Positions 9,428-19,148 are shown, numbered from the stretch's first letter. The stretch is DNA of 64,000 nucleotides from Hyphomicrobium sp. (GCA_019751875.1 JAIEMV010000002.1:545799-609798); one strand, 5' to 3'. The notes: generated from the letters alone by a model not told the origin. Made by a program: numbers and translations.

Positions 9428-10101
9428 TTCAGCAGCGGTTCCAATGTCTTGTCGAAGCCTTCGATAGTCGGCGGCTCGGTCAGCTTCTTGCCGTTGATGT
9501 AGAACGAGGGTGTGGCGTTTACGCCAAAGGTTTCAGCGGCGCGCGTCCGAATGGCGGTCAGCTTGTCGAGCAGCGCCTGGTCGGTCAGGCACTTGTCGAA
9601 GCTTTCCTGGGTGAAGCCGGCCTGTTTGGCAATCTCGAACAGCTTCGGTGTGGGGTTTTCTTTCACGTAGGCCCAGTCTGCCTGGGTTTCGAACAGGGCG
9701 CTGATCATCGGCAGCGTCTTTTCGCCACCGGCGCAGCGGGCGAGCATGGACGCTGCGAACGCGCGGGGATCGAGCGGGAACTCGCGGAAAACGAGCCGGA
9801 CCTTGCCGGTGTCGATGTATTTCGTCTTCAATTCCGGCAGCACCTTGGTGTGGAACTGCTTGCAGTGGCCGCAAGTCATTGAGGCATATTCGACGATCGT
9901 CACCTTGGCGTCGGGGTTGCCCATGACGAGGTCAGGCAATTCCGGCTGGTTCATCAAGGCTTCGACGGCAACTTCAGTGGGGCCGTCACCGGGCCGGGCG
10001 AGCAGGGGTTGCGTGGCAGCGGCGAGGGCGATTGCGCCGACCCCGCCGAGCGCGAGGGCCGCACGACGGTCGATTCTGAAAAGATTGAGGAAAGTCTTCA
10101 C
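9424..10101 (-). CDS. DsbA-like periplasmic thiol oxidoreductase
   Basis: The 225-residue protein has an N-terminal hydrophobic signal segment with a twin-arginine-like start (DRRAALALGG), then a DsbA-type domain with redox site TCGHC, a helical insertion, and cis-Pro loop NATPSF followed by YINGKK. Family members keep a CxxC in thioredoxin-fold proteins that oxidise or shuffle cysteines in the periplasm. It is the first gene of the pair that precedes smc and probably shares a transcript with its lipoprotein paralogue. Confidence 0.88.
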   Translation of the reverse strand: MKTFLNLFRIDRRAALALGGVGAIALAAATQPLLARPGDGPTEVAVEALMNQPELPDLVMGNPDAKVTIVEYASMTCGHCKQFHTKVLPELKTKYIDTGKVRLVFREFPLDPRAFAASMLARCAGGEKTLPMISALFETQADWAYVKENPTPKLFEIAKQAGFTQESFDKCLTDQALLDKLTAIRTRAAETFGVNATPSFYINGKKLTEPPTIEGFDKTLEPLLK

Positions 10102-10219
10102 GGGCGGCTCCTGATCGATCCACTCTTGGCGCGCTCGGCGCCTGATCGATGATGTTCAGGCCCGTAACACGCGGTCACCGCCGCATTAAGGCAAAAAGCA
10201 TCTAAATGCCAACTGAATA

Positions 10220-10238
10220 GCCCGTAATGCGGACGGGC
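10220..10238 (-). terminator. Weak hairpin after the DUF721 gene
   Basis: GCCCGT/ACGGGC arms with a 7-nt loop lie just past the DUF721 stop on the minus strand. The following sequence is only mildly T-rich, so termination would be weak. Confidence 0.35.
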
Positions 10239-10242
10239 ATGG

Positions 10243-10821
10243 TCAGGTGCGGCAGGTCGCGCCCCTTACGCCGGCTTCCATGCGAGCCAGAGCGCGCGCC
10301 AGCGGATCATCGGGCAACGTCGCGTGCTGCGGCTGGGCTTGCGGCTTCGTTACTGACCTTGAAGCGGCAATCGCATGGGCGGGCAATGGAGCCTGAAGGA
10401 TGCGCAGTTCGGCAATGGCGCGGTAGCCGAAATAGGCGTTGATGCGCTCGATAATCTGGCGGGCCCCGTATTCCACATCGAGCGCGCGGGCAGGATCGAC
10501 GCGGAGGACGAGCGTGGCACTTGGGCGGGAGCCACTTTCCTGAGCAAGTTCAGCCGTCTCGAAACCTTGCGGCCATTTCAGCCGCTCAGGCGTGGTCCAT
10601 TGCGCAAGGTCGGCGCCGGCGATGCGGGGCCAATCCATGATCAGGGAGGCTGTGGAAAAGCCAAACTTTTCGAAAGCTTTACGGGTCAGCCCCGGAACGA
10701 ACGCTCCAACGGACTTGCTTGCAGGTCCACGGCCGCGCGACAGCGACGGGGCGAGCCGCGCGCGGACGATGGTGCCGCTCCAGGCGGGCGAAGGCGGGGT
10801 ATTGCGGTTCGGCCTCGCCAT
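10243..10821 (-). CDS. DUF721 domain protein (DciA-like)
   Basis: The central region (about residues 40-135), with FGFSTASLIMDWPRIAGADLAQWTTPERLKWP, is the DUF721 domain found in DciA, the bacterial loader of the replicative helicase DnaB. A low-complexity C-terminal tail follows. The ORF track starts at 10848, but that ATG lies inside a palindromic repeat. The ATG at 10821 has an AAAGAGG ribosome binding site 8 nt upstream and gives MARPNRNTPP, so I prefer it (192 residues). It is divergent from mutY. The helicase-loader role is by family only. Confidence 0.8.
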   Translation of the reverse strand: MARPNRNTPPSPAWSGTIVRARLAPSLSRGRGPASKSVGAFVPGLTRKAFEKFGFSTASLIMDWPRIAGADLAQWTTPERLKWPQGFETAELAQESGSRPSATLVLRVDPARALDVEYGARQIIERINAYFGYRAIAELRILQAPLPAHAIAASRSVTKPQAQPQHATLPDDPLARALARMEAGVRGATCRT

Positions 10822-10842
10822 GTGTGGTGCCTCTTTTTCGTG

Positions 10843-10912
10843 GCGCAAGGCGACTCCGCTTGCGCGGAGCCGGCCGCCTTGCGCGAATTATGCGGAGCCG
10901 GCCGCCTTGCGC
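10843..10912. repeat. Family A structured repeat, one full and one half copy
   Basis: The full copy (10843-10884) has 9-bp arms GCGCAAGGC/GCCTTGCGC around GA-CTCCGC-TTGC-GCGGAG-CCGGCC. After 7 nt a right half only (GCGGAG-CCGGCC-GCCTTGCGC, 10892-10912) repeats with the same arm, so the second copy has lost its left side. It lies between the divergent starts of the DUF721 gene and mutY, where it cannot be a shared terminator. Carries one GACTC site. Confidence 0.85.
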
Positions 10913-10962
10913 GGGAGTGATTTGCGAAGTCGGTTTGCGCGGGACCGCGCGGTCATTACCCT

Positions 10963-12108
10963 ATGAAAGCTGATTCGCGTTTGCAGCGAAGGGGGAGCGA
11001 CGTGACGTTCGTGGCCCGAAAGCAACTGCCGCTCCGGCCGGCCGGTCCGGACACCGTCGAAGCTTTGCTCGCGTGGTACGACGCAGAGCGGCGCGATCTA
11101 CCGTGGCGCGCGAAGGGTCGGAAGAAGCAAGACCCCTATCGTGTCTGGCTGAGCGAGATCATGCTTCAGCAGACGACGGTGAAAGCTGTCATTCCCTACT
11201 ACGAGAAATTCGTGGAGCGCTGGCCCACGGTCGGCAATCTCGCGGCAGCACCACTCGACGACGTTCTCGCGATGTGGGCGGGGCTTGGGTATTACTCGCG
11301 TGCGCGCAATCTGCATCAGTGTGCCGTTGCCGTGGCGGCGCGGGAAGACGGTCAGTTCCCACGGAGCGAGGCTGAACTGCTTGAACTGCCTGGCGTCGGG
11401 CCCTACACGGCGGCGGCAATCGCAGCCATCGCATACGGCGCGCCAGCGACACCGGTGGATGGAAACATCGAGCGCGTGGTGGCGCGGCTGTTTGCGGTGA
11501 CGCATCCGCTGCCGGGAGCCAAGCGCGAGATCAAGCGGCTGGCGGCGACGCTCACTCCGGCGAAGCGCGCCGGGGATCACGCGCAGGCGATGATGGATCT
11601 GGGCGCGACGGTGTGCACGCCGCGGCGGCCGTCATGTCTCATGTGCCCGCTTCAGCAGGATTGTCATGCGCATGCGCGCGGCATCGCCGAGACGCTGCCG
11701 AAGAAAGCGGTGAAGGCAGAGCGGCCGGTGCGGTATGGCACGGCTTTCCTCGTGTTGCGCGAGGATGGTGCGGTGCTCTTGAGGAAGCGCCCTGCATCAG
11801 GGCTACTCGGCGGCATGCTGGAAGTGCCGTCGACGGACTGGTCGGATACGATGATCGCAGCCGATATGGCGATGGCCGGTGCGCCCGTACGGGCCGATTG
11901 GTGGCCGATGCCCGGCGGTGTGGTTCACGTTTTCACACACTTTAGATTGGAATTGCAGGTTGTGCGCGCGATCGTGCCACCGGAAACGCCGCTAACGTTC
12001 TGGGCCGAGCCGGATCGGTGCCTTTGGGTGCCGCGTCGGGATCTGCACAAAGCAGCGCTGCCGTCCGTCATGCGCAAGATCATCGCGCATGCATTGAAAG
12101 AACAGTGA
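10963..12108 (+). CDS. mutY: A/G-specific adenine DNA glycosylase
   Basis: MutY removes adenine mispaired with 8-oxoguanine or G. The protein shows the LSEIMLQQTTV segment with the catalytic Glu, the helix-hairpin-helix LPGVGPYTAAAI followed by the VDGN loop with the catalytic Asp, and the cluster ligands C-X6-C-X2-C-X5-C (CTPRRPSCLMCPLQQDC) at about residues 215-231. A NUDIX-like C-terminal domain for 8-oxoG recognition follows. The 381-residue length is normal. Its TGA stop abuts the TCA (reverse stop) of the convergent response regulator gene, forming TGATCA. Confidence 0.96.
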   Translation: MKADSRLQRRGSDVTFVARKQLPLRPAGPDTVEALLAWYDAERRDLPWRAKGRKKQDPYRVWLSEIMLQQTTVKAVIPYYEKFVERWPTVGNLAAAPLDDVLAMWAGLGYYSRARNLHQCAVAVAAREDGQFPRSEAELLELPGVGPYTAAAIAAIAYGAPATPVDGNIERVVARLFAVTHPLPGAKREIKRLAATLTPAKRAGDHAQAMMDLGATVCTPRRPSCLMCPLQQDCHAHARGIAETLPKKAVKAERPVRYGTAFLVLREDGAVLLRKRPASGLLGGMLEVPSTDWSDTMIAADMAMAGAPVRADWWPMPGGVVHVFTHFRLELQVVRAIVPPETPLTFWAEPDRCLWVPRRDLHKAALPSVMRKIIAHALKEQ

Positions 12109-12735
12109 TCACCCTGGTGCGCGTGGCGACATCCGTTCCAGCGAGATGCGGATGAGATCTGCCGTGCGCTCAACGCCCAGCTTTTCTTTGAGACGGGTGC
12201 AGGTGTTGGCGACAGTCTTGTACGCTATGCCGAACGTGATCGCGATTTCATTGAGGCTCTTGCCTTCGCCGAGAAGTCGCAAAATTTCCGTCTCGCGATT
12301 GCTGAGCGAACTCAGCGGGTCGCCCTCGACAGGATTGAGAACCATGTCGCTGGCAAGGCGCTTGTCGATGTAGCGGCGGCCGGCCGATGCTGCCTTCACG
12401 GCTTCGATGAGTTCATCGGCGCTGGCACTTTTGCCGACGAAGCCCAAGGCGCCGGAACGCAGAGCGCGATTGGCGTAAGCCGGATCGGCATGCATGGAAA
12501 ACATGACGACGCGAGCCTCTTGATCGGCACTGCGCAGACGGGTGAGAAGTTCGAGACCGCTGCCGCCGCCCAAATTGATGTCGAGCACGACCACAGCCGG
12601 CTTCTCGCGCATGTAAACGTCAAAGCCCTCTTCGGCCGTGCCCGCTTCGGCGACGACGCTGTCGGGGAGAAGCGAGAGGAGGCGGCGGACGCCTTGGCGA
12701 ACGATATCGTGGTCGTCGATAATCAGTAGCTTCAT
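12109..12735 (-). CDS. NarL/FixJ-family response regulator
   Basis: The 208-residue protein starting at 12735 (MKLLIIDDHD) has a receiver domain with the acidic pair DDHD, phospho-acceptor Asp in VVVLDINLGGGSG (about residue 52) and the conserved Lys in GFVGKSAS. A LuxR-type helix-turn-helix follows (LSNRETEILRLLGEGKSLNEIA). The track ORF starts further upstream at 13008, inside the kinase gene, and is rejected because the family begins at the receiver. It follows the kinase by 13 bp and is its likely partner. Input and target genes are unknown. Confidence 0.93.
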   Translation of the reverse strand: MKLLIIDDHDIVRQGVRRLLSLLPDSVVAEAGTAEEGFDVYMREKPAVVVLDINLGGGSGLELLTRLRSADQEARVVMFSMHADPAYANRALRSGALGFVGKSASADELIEAVKAASAGRRYIDKRLASDMVLNPVEGDPLSSLSNRETEILRLLGEGKSLNEIAITFGIAYKTVANTCTRLKEKLGVERTADLIRISLERMSPRAPG

Positions 12736-12748
12736 TGTCAGTTCAAGC

Positions 12749-14122
12749 TCATTGCAGTGTTTGAGTGGAAGGTGCGACGGGCGCTGCGCCGCCGCCGGGG
12801 CCTTTGAGCGGGATGGAAACGCGGACCTCGACGCCTGTTTTTTCGCGGTTATCGACGATCGATAGATGACCGCCGAGAAGCTTTGTACGCTCCTGCATGC
12901 TGATGACGCCGAGGCTGCCAGCGTTGAGTGCGGTTGTGCGCGCGCCGCCGTCGTTGGAGACGACCGCTTCGATCGTTTCGCCGGTAAGCGGTCCAATGCG
13001 AATGGCAATGTGCTTGGGCTTTCCGTGCTTCAGAGCGTTCAAGACGGCCTCGCGCACGATCGCCAGAAGGGCGATGTCGATTTGCGGCTGCGAGGTTTTT
13101 CTCGGGGCGTCGAGGGTAAACTGGACATGCGGGTGCCGGGCCTTGAGGGGGGCCAGCATGTTTTCCAGCGCGTTGGCGAGACCGAGATCCAAAACGAGGC
13201 CGGGGCGCAATTGCCAGAGGATGGATCGGACTTGTTCCTTGACCTGCGAGACGGCGTCTTGGATCGAGAGTGCGCGTTCGGTGAACTTCGGCTCACTCTT
13301 CTTTTCAGCGAGATCACGGATCGTCGTCGCATCCACGTCGATGGAGAACAGGAGCGGGCCGACTTCATCGTGCAGGTCGCGGGCGAGGCTGGCGCGTTCC
13401 TCTTCCTGTACGGCTTCGAGCTGAGCGTCGAGCTTGCGGTTTTTTTCCTGCGTGTCGGCGAGCAAAGCGGACATGCGGTTGAAGCCTGTGGCGAGGCTTT
13501 GCAATTCCAGTGGGCCGGAGACGGGCAGTTGTTCACCGACCGCGCCATGGCCGGTGCGCTCGAACGCTTCAAGAAAGCGCGCAAAGGGGCTCAACGCGTA
13601 GCCGAGCAGCGCGGAGAGGATGGCAAGCGTCAGCAGGCAGAAGAGCAGGATCGTCGTCAGGTGGAGGCGAACGTCGCTCCAGACCTCACCGGCTTCGTTG
13701 CGCGGATCGGCGGTGACCAGGATATGCTGTTGGAGTCGCGTTCCCGATGGCCAGTCAACGCGGGCGGTGAGTTCCCGAGGGGCGAGCGCGCGGTAGAACC
13801 ATGACGGCATTCCGCTCTGTACGGGGGCGGGTGTGGACGACTGGAGCGTCGTGCCGTCTGATGCTTTCAGTTCGACGCGGACATGGCGGCTTGCATCGAA
13901 GGTGCGGACGAGGCGTCCGACCTGGCGCGATTCAGAAGGTGAGCCTTCGATGTCCTGCAGGGCGACGCGGATAGTCCGCTGAGCCGCAGACAGCGTGCTC
14001 TGCAGTTCGACTTCGACCTTGTGCATCGCGTGCCAGTAGGTCAGCACCGCGCTGACTGAGAGCGTGCTCAAAAGAATGGCGGCAATGGCAAGGATGAGGC
14101 CGAGCCTCAAGGATATGCGCAA
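12749..14122 (-). CDS. Membrane sensor histidine kinase, HisKA_3 (NarX/UhpB) type
   Basis: The 457-residue protein has a membrane helix at about residues 8-30, a periplasmic sensor of about 120 residues, a second helix (about 155-177), a HAMP-like linker, then the dimerisation helix with phospho-acceptor ARDLHDEVGPLLF and a C-terminal HATPase domain with GSLGVISMQERTKLLGG. This layout pairs with NarL-type regulators, as here. The start codon is TTG, supported by a GGAG ribosome binding site 8 nt upstream. An inverted repeat overlaps that site. Confidence 0.92.
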   Translation of the reverse strand: MRISLRLGLILAIAAILLSTLSVSAVLTYWHAMHKVEVELQSTLSAAQRTIRVALQDIEGSPSESRQVGRLVRTFDASRHVRVELKASDGTTLQSSTPAPVQSGMPSWFYRALAPRELTARVDWPSGTRLQQHILVTADPRNEAGEVWSDVRLHLTTILLFCLLTLAILSALLGYALSPFARFLEAFERTGHGAVGEQLPVSGPLELQSLATGFNRMSALLADTQEKNRKLDAQLEAVQEEERASLARDLHDEVGPLLFSIDVDATTIRDLAEKKSEPKFTERALSIQDAVSQVKEQVRSILWQLRPGLVLDLGLANALENMLAPLKARHPHVQFTLDAPRKTSQPQIDIALLAIVREAVLNALKHGKPKHIAIRIGPLTGETIEAVVSNDGGARTTALNAGSLGVISMQERTKLLGGHLSIVDNREKTGVEVRVSIPLKGPGGGAAPVAPSTQTLQ

Positions 14123-14131
14123 GGGTTGGTC

Positions 14132-14164
14132 TCCGGAAAGTGTTACTTTGTTGCATTTTCCGGA
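14132..14164 (-). promoter_or_regulatory. Inverted repeat overlapping the kinase ribosome binding site
   Basis: TCCGGAAA and TTTCCGGA form a perfect 8-bp inverted repeat with a 17-nt spacer just upstream of the TTG start. The proximal arm overlaps the GGAG ribosome binding site. It could be an operator or an mRNA hairpin that modulates translation. Confidence 0.5.
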
Positions 14165-14211
14165 TGCGCCGCGCCACAGGGAAGTTTTCCCGATTTCTCA
14201 ACTTTTCGTGG

Positions 14212-15372
<1,161 letters not shown>

Positions 15373-15467
15373 TCAAACAAAATGCTGACGCCACACACTG
15401 GCCTGTTCCCCGTGCAGATGCGCAGGGTGGAGCCCAACTACGGTAAACGAAATCTGACCAGACAGGG

Positions 15468-15482
15468 TTAATTGAACGTTAC
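15468..15482. promoter_or_regulatory. Candidate CtrA box upstream of ccrM
   Basis: TTAA-N7-TTAC differs by one base from the CtrA consensus TTAA-N7-TTAA and lies about 108 bp upstream of the ccrM start codon. In Caulobacter ccrM is a CtrA target. A GACTC (GANTC) site lies close by at about 15490. No clear -10 box was identified. Confidence 0.5.
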
Positions 15483-15578
15483 CACAGCGATCGAAGACTC
15501 GTTGCGGTTTTTGTTGAAGGAAGGGCGAGTGCGCGTTGCGGAGGCAAGGCCGGAGGCCAAGCGACTGAGCGGACTCGC

Positions 15579-15621
15579 AAAAATAAAAATAAAAACGGGG
15601 CCGCTGATACCAGCGACCCCG
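15579..15621 (-). terminator. Intrinsic terminator of the PepSY gene
   Basis: On the minus strand the stem CGGGG-CGCTG / CAGCG-CCCCG is followed by a T-tract interrupted only by two A's (TTTTTATTTTTATTTTT), about 30 nt after the PepSY stop. It also insulates ccrM from the upstream gene. Confidence 0.9.
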
Positions 15622-15650
15622 CGCTTGTGCGGACTCGTGTTCCGCGCGGC

Positions 15651-15935
15651 CTACTTTTTCTTTTCGACTTCTTCTTCGACGACAGCGCCAGAGACGGGGT
15701 TGAAATACACTTCAACCTGATTGCCGTCCTTGTTGTAGCCGTAGATCTCGTAGCAGTTGCCCTCGACCTTGAAGACTTCAGCCTTGTAGCCGAGTTCCGT
15801 CACCTTCGCCTTCATCGCCTCCTCAGACAGCCACTTGTCCTTGGGCTCCGTTGTACATTCGGGGCTTGCCAGGGCGGGAGCGGCAGACAGCAGCGTGCCC
15901 GTGAGAAGTGCAAAAAGCGGCAGGGTCGATTTCAT
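15651..15935 (-). CDS. Secreted PepSY-domain protein
   Basis: A 94-residue protein with a signal peptide cleaved near ALA-SPEC. The rest is one PepSY-like domain (WLSEEAMKAKVTELGYKAEVFKVEGNCYEIYG..GNQVEVYFNPVSGAVV), which in related proteins forms a small sandwich that binds or inhibits other proteins in the periplasm. The final residues are a charged EEEVEKKK tail. It has its own strong terminator and is probably a single-gene unit. Confidence 0.85.
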   Translation of the reverse strand: MKSTLPLFALLTGTLLSAAPALASPECTTEPKDKWLSEEAMKAKVTELGYKAEVFKVEGNCYEIYGYNKDGNQVEVYFNPVSGAVVEEEVEKKK

Positions 15936-16015
15936 GGATGGATCCTTTCTTGGAAGGTTGCCCGGGTGAAACGCGCTTCAGCTAATTGCGTTCAATGGCG
16001 CCTTCAAGACAAGGT

Positions 16016-17905
16016 TCATTCTGTCCGATAGGTCAGTTGGACGGGCGGGTGATCGAGGGGGCCGCCGTCAACCGGGCCGGAAAGGGGCGCCGACTGGTCT
16101 GAAGATCTGGCGCGCTCCGATTCCTCGTTCAGGACCATGAGAATCGGGGTCAGGCCATCGACATCAATGACGCGGAAGACTTCGACGTCCCGGCGTGCTT
16201 CGGCGCTCCATCCGGCGATCGTCAGGGCGCGCTCGGCTTTGGAGAAGAGGCCGTGATTGCGCAGCGGATCGGCCGTCATGAATTCCTGATCTTTTTCGGA
16301 GAGCGCGACGTTACCGCGTCTTTCGATTTCCTTGATCCAGTTCTTGCGGATCTCGGTCAAGTCAGTGTCGCTCGCCTGGCTTTCTTCCTCCTTCAAGACG
16401 TCGAGTTCGGTCTTGCGCTTCCAGAATTTCCAGCGGCGCTGCCACAGGCTCAACTTCTGCGGCCATCTTACAAGGTCGAGGTCACTGAATACGCCGGCAA
16501 GCTGATTGATGGCGAGTGCGCGCTGGGACTCGTCTTTATCTTCGGCATTCGCGCTGTAGAGGTTGGGGATGACGAAATAGGATGCCTTATTGTGGTGGAT
16601 GAAGTGGCGGCGCAGCCATTCGATGTCAGCTTTCTCGTCAGTGCGTGAGAGAACCGTGCTGATGGCCTCGCGGATCTGATGGATGACTTCGCCCGATGGG
16701 CGCAGCGTTGCTGCGGGCGGTGGGTTGAGGATGGCCAGTGCGAGGAGGCCGAGATCGACGCCAATGGCGGCGAGAAGGGCTATGAGATCGCGGCCAGTGA
16801 TCGGATCGCCCTCGGTGGTGTGGGAGAACGGGCGCTGGAAGCCGGAGCCGATGTAGGCGACGAGGCTCGATGAATAGGCACCGATGTTTTTCCAGAGGTT
16901 CTTGACTGCGTTGGCGACGCCGGCGGGGCCTTCGCTGAAAGCGGCCTCGCGCAATTTGATTTCCGCGGGCTGGTCGGCCTGGTCGGCGGCTTGATTGAGG
17001 CGCTCGGCCAGCGTGGGATCGAAGCAGGAGAAGCCCGGGCGCGAGGGTGGGATGAGCACGGACTTGGCCAGTGCACGCATTTCAGCGGCTGTCGATTTGC
17101 CGAGTTCATTCGAGCGGGCCGCGATATTGCGCGCTTTCCCGCGGATATCCGAGGCCCTGGCTTCAAAGGCGCGCTGGCGCTCTTCGATCGTTCCGCCTTC
17201 TAAAGTGGCAGCGGTGGCTCGCAATTCCTCGATATCGACACGGACGGGTTCGAGCCAGGCGCGGGTCATGCCGTCGCGCAGGGTCGCGACACTGTCGCGG
17301 ACGCTGACGCGGGCGTTGTAGAGCGGCCCGCGGCCGGCGCCCGAGGATTTGCCGCAACTGCCGCCGCTGGTTTCCTCGCGGGTCATCTGGCCGTCCGACC
17401 AGGCTACGACGTTGTCGAGCTGGGCTTTCACGGCATCGAGCCGGGCGGCAATGGCGGACGAAGCGTCGCGCGCATCTTCCTGCAGGCCGGCGAGACCGGT
17501 GCGGGTGGCTTCCTCGCCCGAAATTAGGCTCCACCAGAAGCCGTAGCCAAAGCCGATCGACCATATGGCGAGAAAGGCATACATGACGAACATGACGAGA
17601 CGGTCGGTGAGTTTGCGCTTGGCTCCAAACATTTCGCGCAGAGCGAGCCACATCAGGAACGTGAGCGCCACGACGACGCCGATGATGAGAACGTCGCTGG
17701 AGACCGCCTTGCCTTCGCTAGGTGTGGCGGGCGTTTGTGAGACGCCGATGATGAAATCGCGCATGCCGTGCCAGGTGGCGTAACCCGACAAGATCAGAAG
17801 CATCAGTGAGGCAATGCCGATGAGCGTATTGCGGCCGAGCACGTAGTAGAAGGCGCTTCTAATGGACGTGATCACGCCACCTTCGCCGCTGCCGATCGAC
17901 GCCAT
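16016..17905 (-). CDS. Large membrane protein of unknown function
   Basis: From the ATG at 17905, preceded by a GGGGGGA ribosome binding site 6 nt upstream, the protein has 629 residues; the track start at 18028 overlaps the neighbouring gene. Four hydrophobic helices are visible: three in the first 140 residues and one near residue 370 (IALLAAIGVDLGLLALAIL). Between helices 3 and 4 lies a helical, Ala- and Glu-rich region of about 200 residues. The C-terminal 200 residues are soluble and charged. I recognise no catalytic motif. It could be a scaffold or transport accessory. Confidence 0.75.
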   Translation of the reverse strand: MASIGSGEGGVITSIRSAFYYVLGRNTLIGIASLMLLILSGYATWHGMRDFIIGVSQTPATPSEGKAVSSDVLIIGVVVALTFLMWLALREMFGAKRKLTDRLVMFVMYAFLAIWSIGFGYGFWWSLISGEEATRTGLAGLQEDARDASSAIAARLDAVKAQLDNVVAWSDGQMTREETSGGSCGKSSGAGRGPLYNARVSVRDSVATLRDGMTRAWLEPVRVDIEELRATAATLEGGTIEERQRAFEARASDIRGKARNIAARSNELGKSTAAEMRALAKSVLIPPSRPGFSCFDPTLAERLNQAADQADQPAEIKLREAAFSEGPAGVANAVKNLWKNIGAYSSSLVAYIGSGFQRPFSHTTEGDPITGRDLIALLAAIGVDLGLLALAILNPPPAATLRPSGEVIHQIREAISTVLSRTDEKADIEWLRRHFIHHNKASYFVIPNLYSANAEDKDESQRALAINQLAGVFSDLDLVRWPQKLSLWQRRWKFWKRKTELDVLKEEESQASDTDLTEIRKNWIKEIERRGNVALSEKDQEFMTADPLRNHGLFSKAERALTIAGWSAEARRDVEVFRVIDVDGLTPILMVLNEESERARSSDQSAPLSGPVDGGPLDHPPVQLTYRTE

Positions 17906-17993
17906 GACAATCCCCCCGGTACGCACGTCATGGAGCCGAATTACAACACTTTCAGGATGTTGTCCGGGTCTACCAGGCCACAGTGTGTGTGAT

Positions 17994-18458
17994 TCATGGT
18001 GCGTCAGAACGGCGTCGCAGGAGAGCAACTGTGATGGCCGTCATTGCTATGAGTTGGAGAACCGCCCCAGCGAGGTGAGAGAATTCCCATAGGGTTCGGA
18101 GTTGGGCCCAATTGTCCGGTTTCTGGGTCCAGTTGGCTGTGGCCGTATTGGCAGGAAAAGTCCAAATCCAGAAGACCACCTGGGCCGCGACGACGGATGC
18201 GAGTGCCAATGCGGCGGCGTTGCGAACCGGCGTGTGGTGCCGGTGAATCGCGACGATGGCCGCAATTGCCCCTATTTCGACGAGCAGAACGAAAGCGATG
18301 CGGTTCCAGCCGGAGTAAATCTGCTGGACGATGAAGTACTCATCCCGGGAAAGCGCGATCTTGTTTGGGAATTCGAAGGCGTGGGCGAGTGCGGGCCCGA
18401 GCGCAAGCGAAGTTGCCAGTATTGCGACGAGAAAGATCGTATCAGAGCGCGTCAGCAT
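17994..18458 (-). CDS. Four-helix membrane protein (DUF1772-like)
   Basis: The 154-residue protein has four predicted membrane helices and the early motif ALAHAFEFPNKIALSRDEYF that recalls the DUF1772/anthrone-oxygenase-like family. The assignment is tentative. It lies 42 bp after rnhB and 88 bp before the large membrane protein on the same strand, so co-transcription is possible. No active-site residues can be named. Confidence 0.72.
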   Translation of the reverse strand: MLTRSDTIFLVAILATSLALGPALAHAFEFPNKIALSRDEYFIVQQIYSGWNRIAFVLLVEIGAIAAIVAIHRHHTPVRNAAALALASVVAAQVVFWIWTFPANTATANWTQKPDNWAQLRTLWEFSHLAGAVLQLIAMTAITVALLRRRSDAP

Positions 18459-18500
18459 GACCGGTAACGGCCGGGAAACGCCGCCAGTTCCGCACGTGGC

Positions 18501-19148
18501 TCACGCGGGTTCTTCGATGAGGCCTAGCGCGAGTTGGATCGGACGGAAGGAGCGGCGGTGCAGCGGACAAACGCCGAGGCGGGCAAGGGCCTCCTTGTGC
18601 TCTGGTGTTCCGTAGCCTTTATGGCGCCCAAAGCCGTACCCGGGATATTCCCGTTCGAGCGCGATCATCATCCGGTCGCGGGTGACTTTGGCGACAATCG
18701 ACGCGGCGGCGATCGACAGGCACTTCGCATCGCCTTTGATGATCGTGCGGGTTTCGCAAGCAAGACGCGGCGCGCGGTTGCCGTCGACGATCGCGAGTTT
18801 CGGTTTCATGGTGAGGCTGCGGATGGCCTCGGACATGGCCCACAGGGTGGCGTTTAGGATATTGTCGCGATCGATGCGGCCGACGTCGGCGATGCCTGTG
18901 GCGATGATGGCGCCGCTTTCGACAATGCGGCGGAAGACGATCTCGCGGCCGTCCTCGTCGAGGACCTTGCTGTCGTCGATACCGGTCGGGATGTTGTCAG
19001 GGTCGAGGATAACAGCGGCGGCTACAACGGGTCCAGCCCAGGGACCACGTCCGGCTTCGTCGATCCCTGCAATCGGGTGGCGCCCAAGGGCCAACTCGGT
19101 GGCTTCCAGCTCGAAGGTCGGCTTGATCCGCGAATCATGGATTTTCAT
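18501..19148 (-). CDS. rnhB: Ribonuclease HII
   Basis: RNase HII cuts RNA in RNA-DNA hybrids and removes single ribonucleotides from DNA. Motifs are HPIAGIDEAGRGPWAGPV with the catalytic Asp-Glu pair, AIVDGNRAP with the third acidic residue, and IAAASIVAKVTRDRMM, then HKGYGTPEH. I chose the ATG at 19148 (MKIHDSRIKP, 215 residues) because family members begin shortly before the DEAGRG motif; the track start at 19205 adds 19 residues. In relatives it is adjacent to ccrM. Confidence 0.94.
   Translation of the reverse strand: MKIHDSRIKPTFELEATELALGRHPIAGIDEAGRGPWAGPVVAAAVILDPDNIPTGIDDSKVLDEDGREIVFRRIVESGAIIATGIADVGRIDRDNILNATLWAMSEAIRSLTMKPKLAIVDGNRAPRLACETRTIIKGDAKCLSIAAASIVAKVTRDRMMIALEREYPGYGFGRHKGYGTPEHKEALARLGVCPLHRRSFRPIQLALGLIEEPA

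Noticed and set aside
15472-15720. Small ORFs on both strands between ccrM and the PepSY gene
   Set aside because: They cross a strong terminator and have no start signals.
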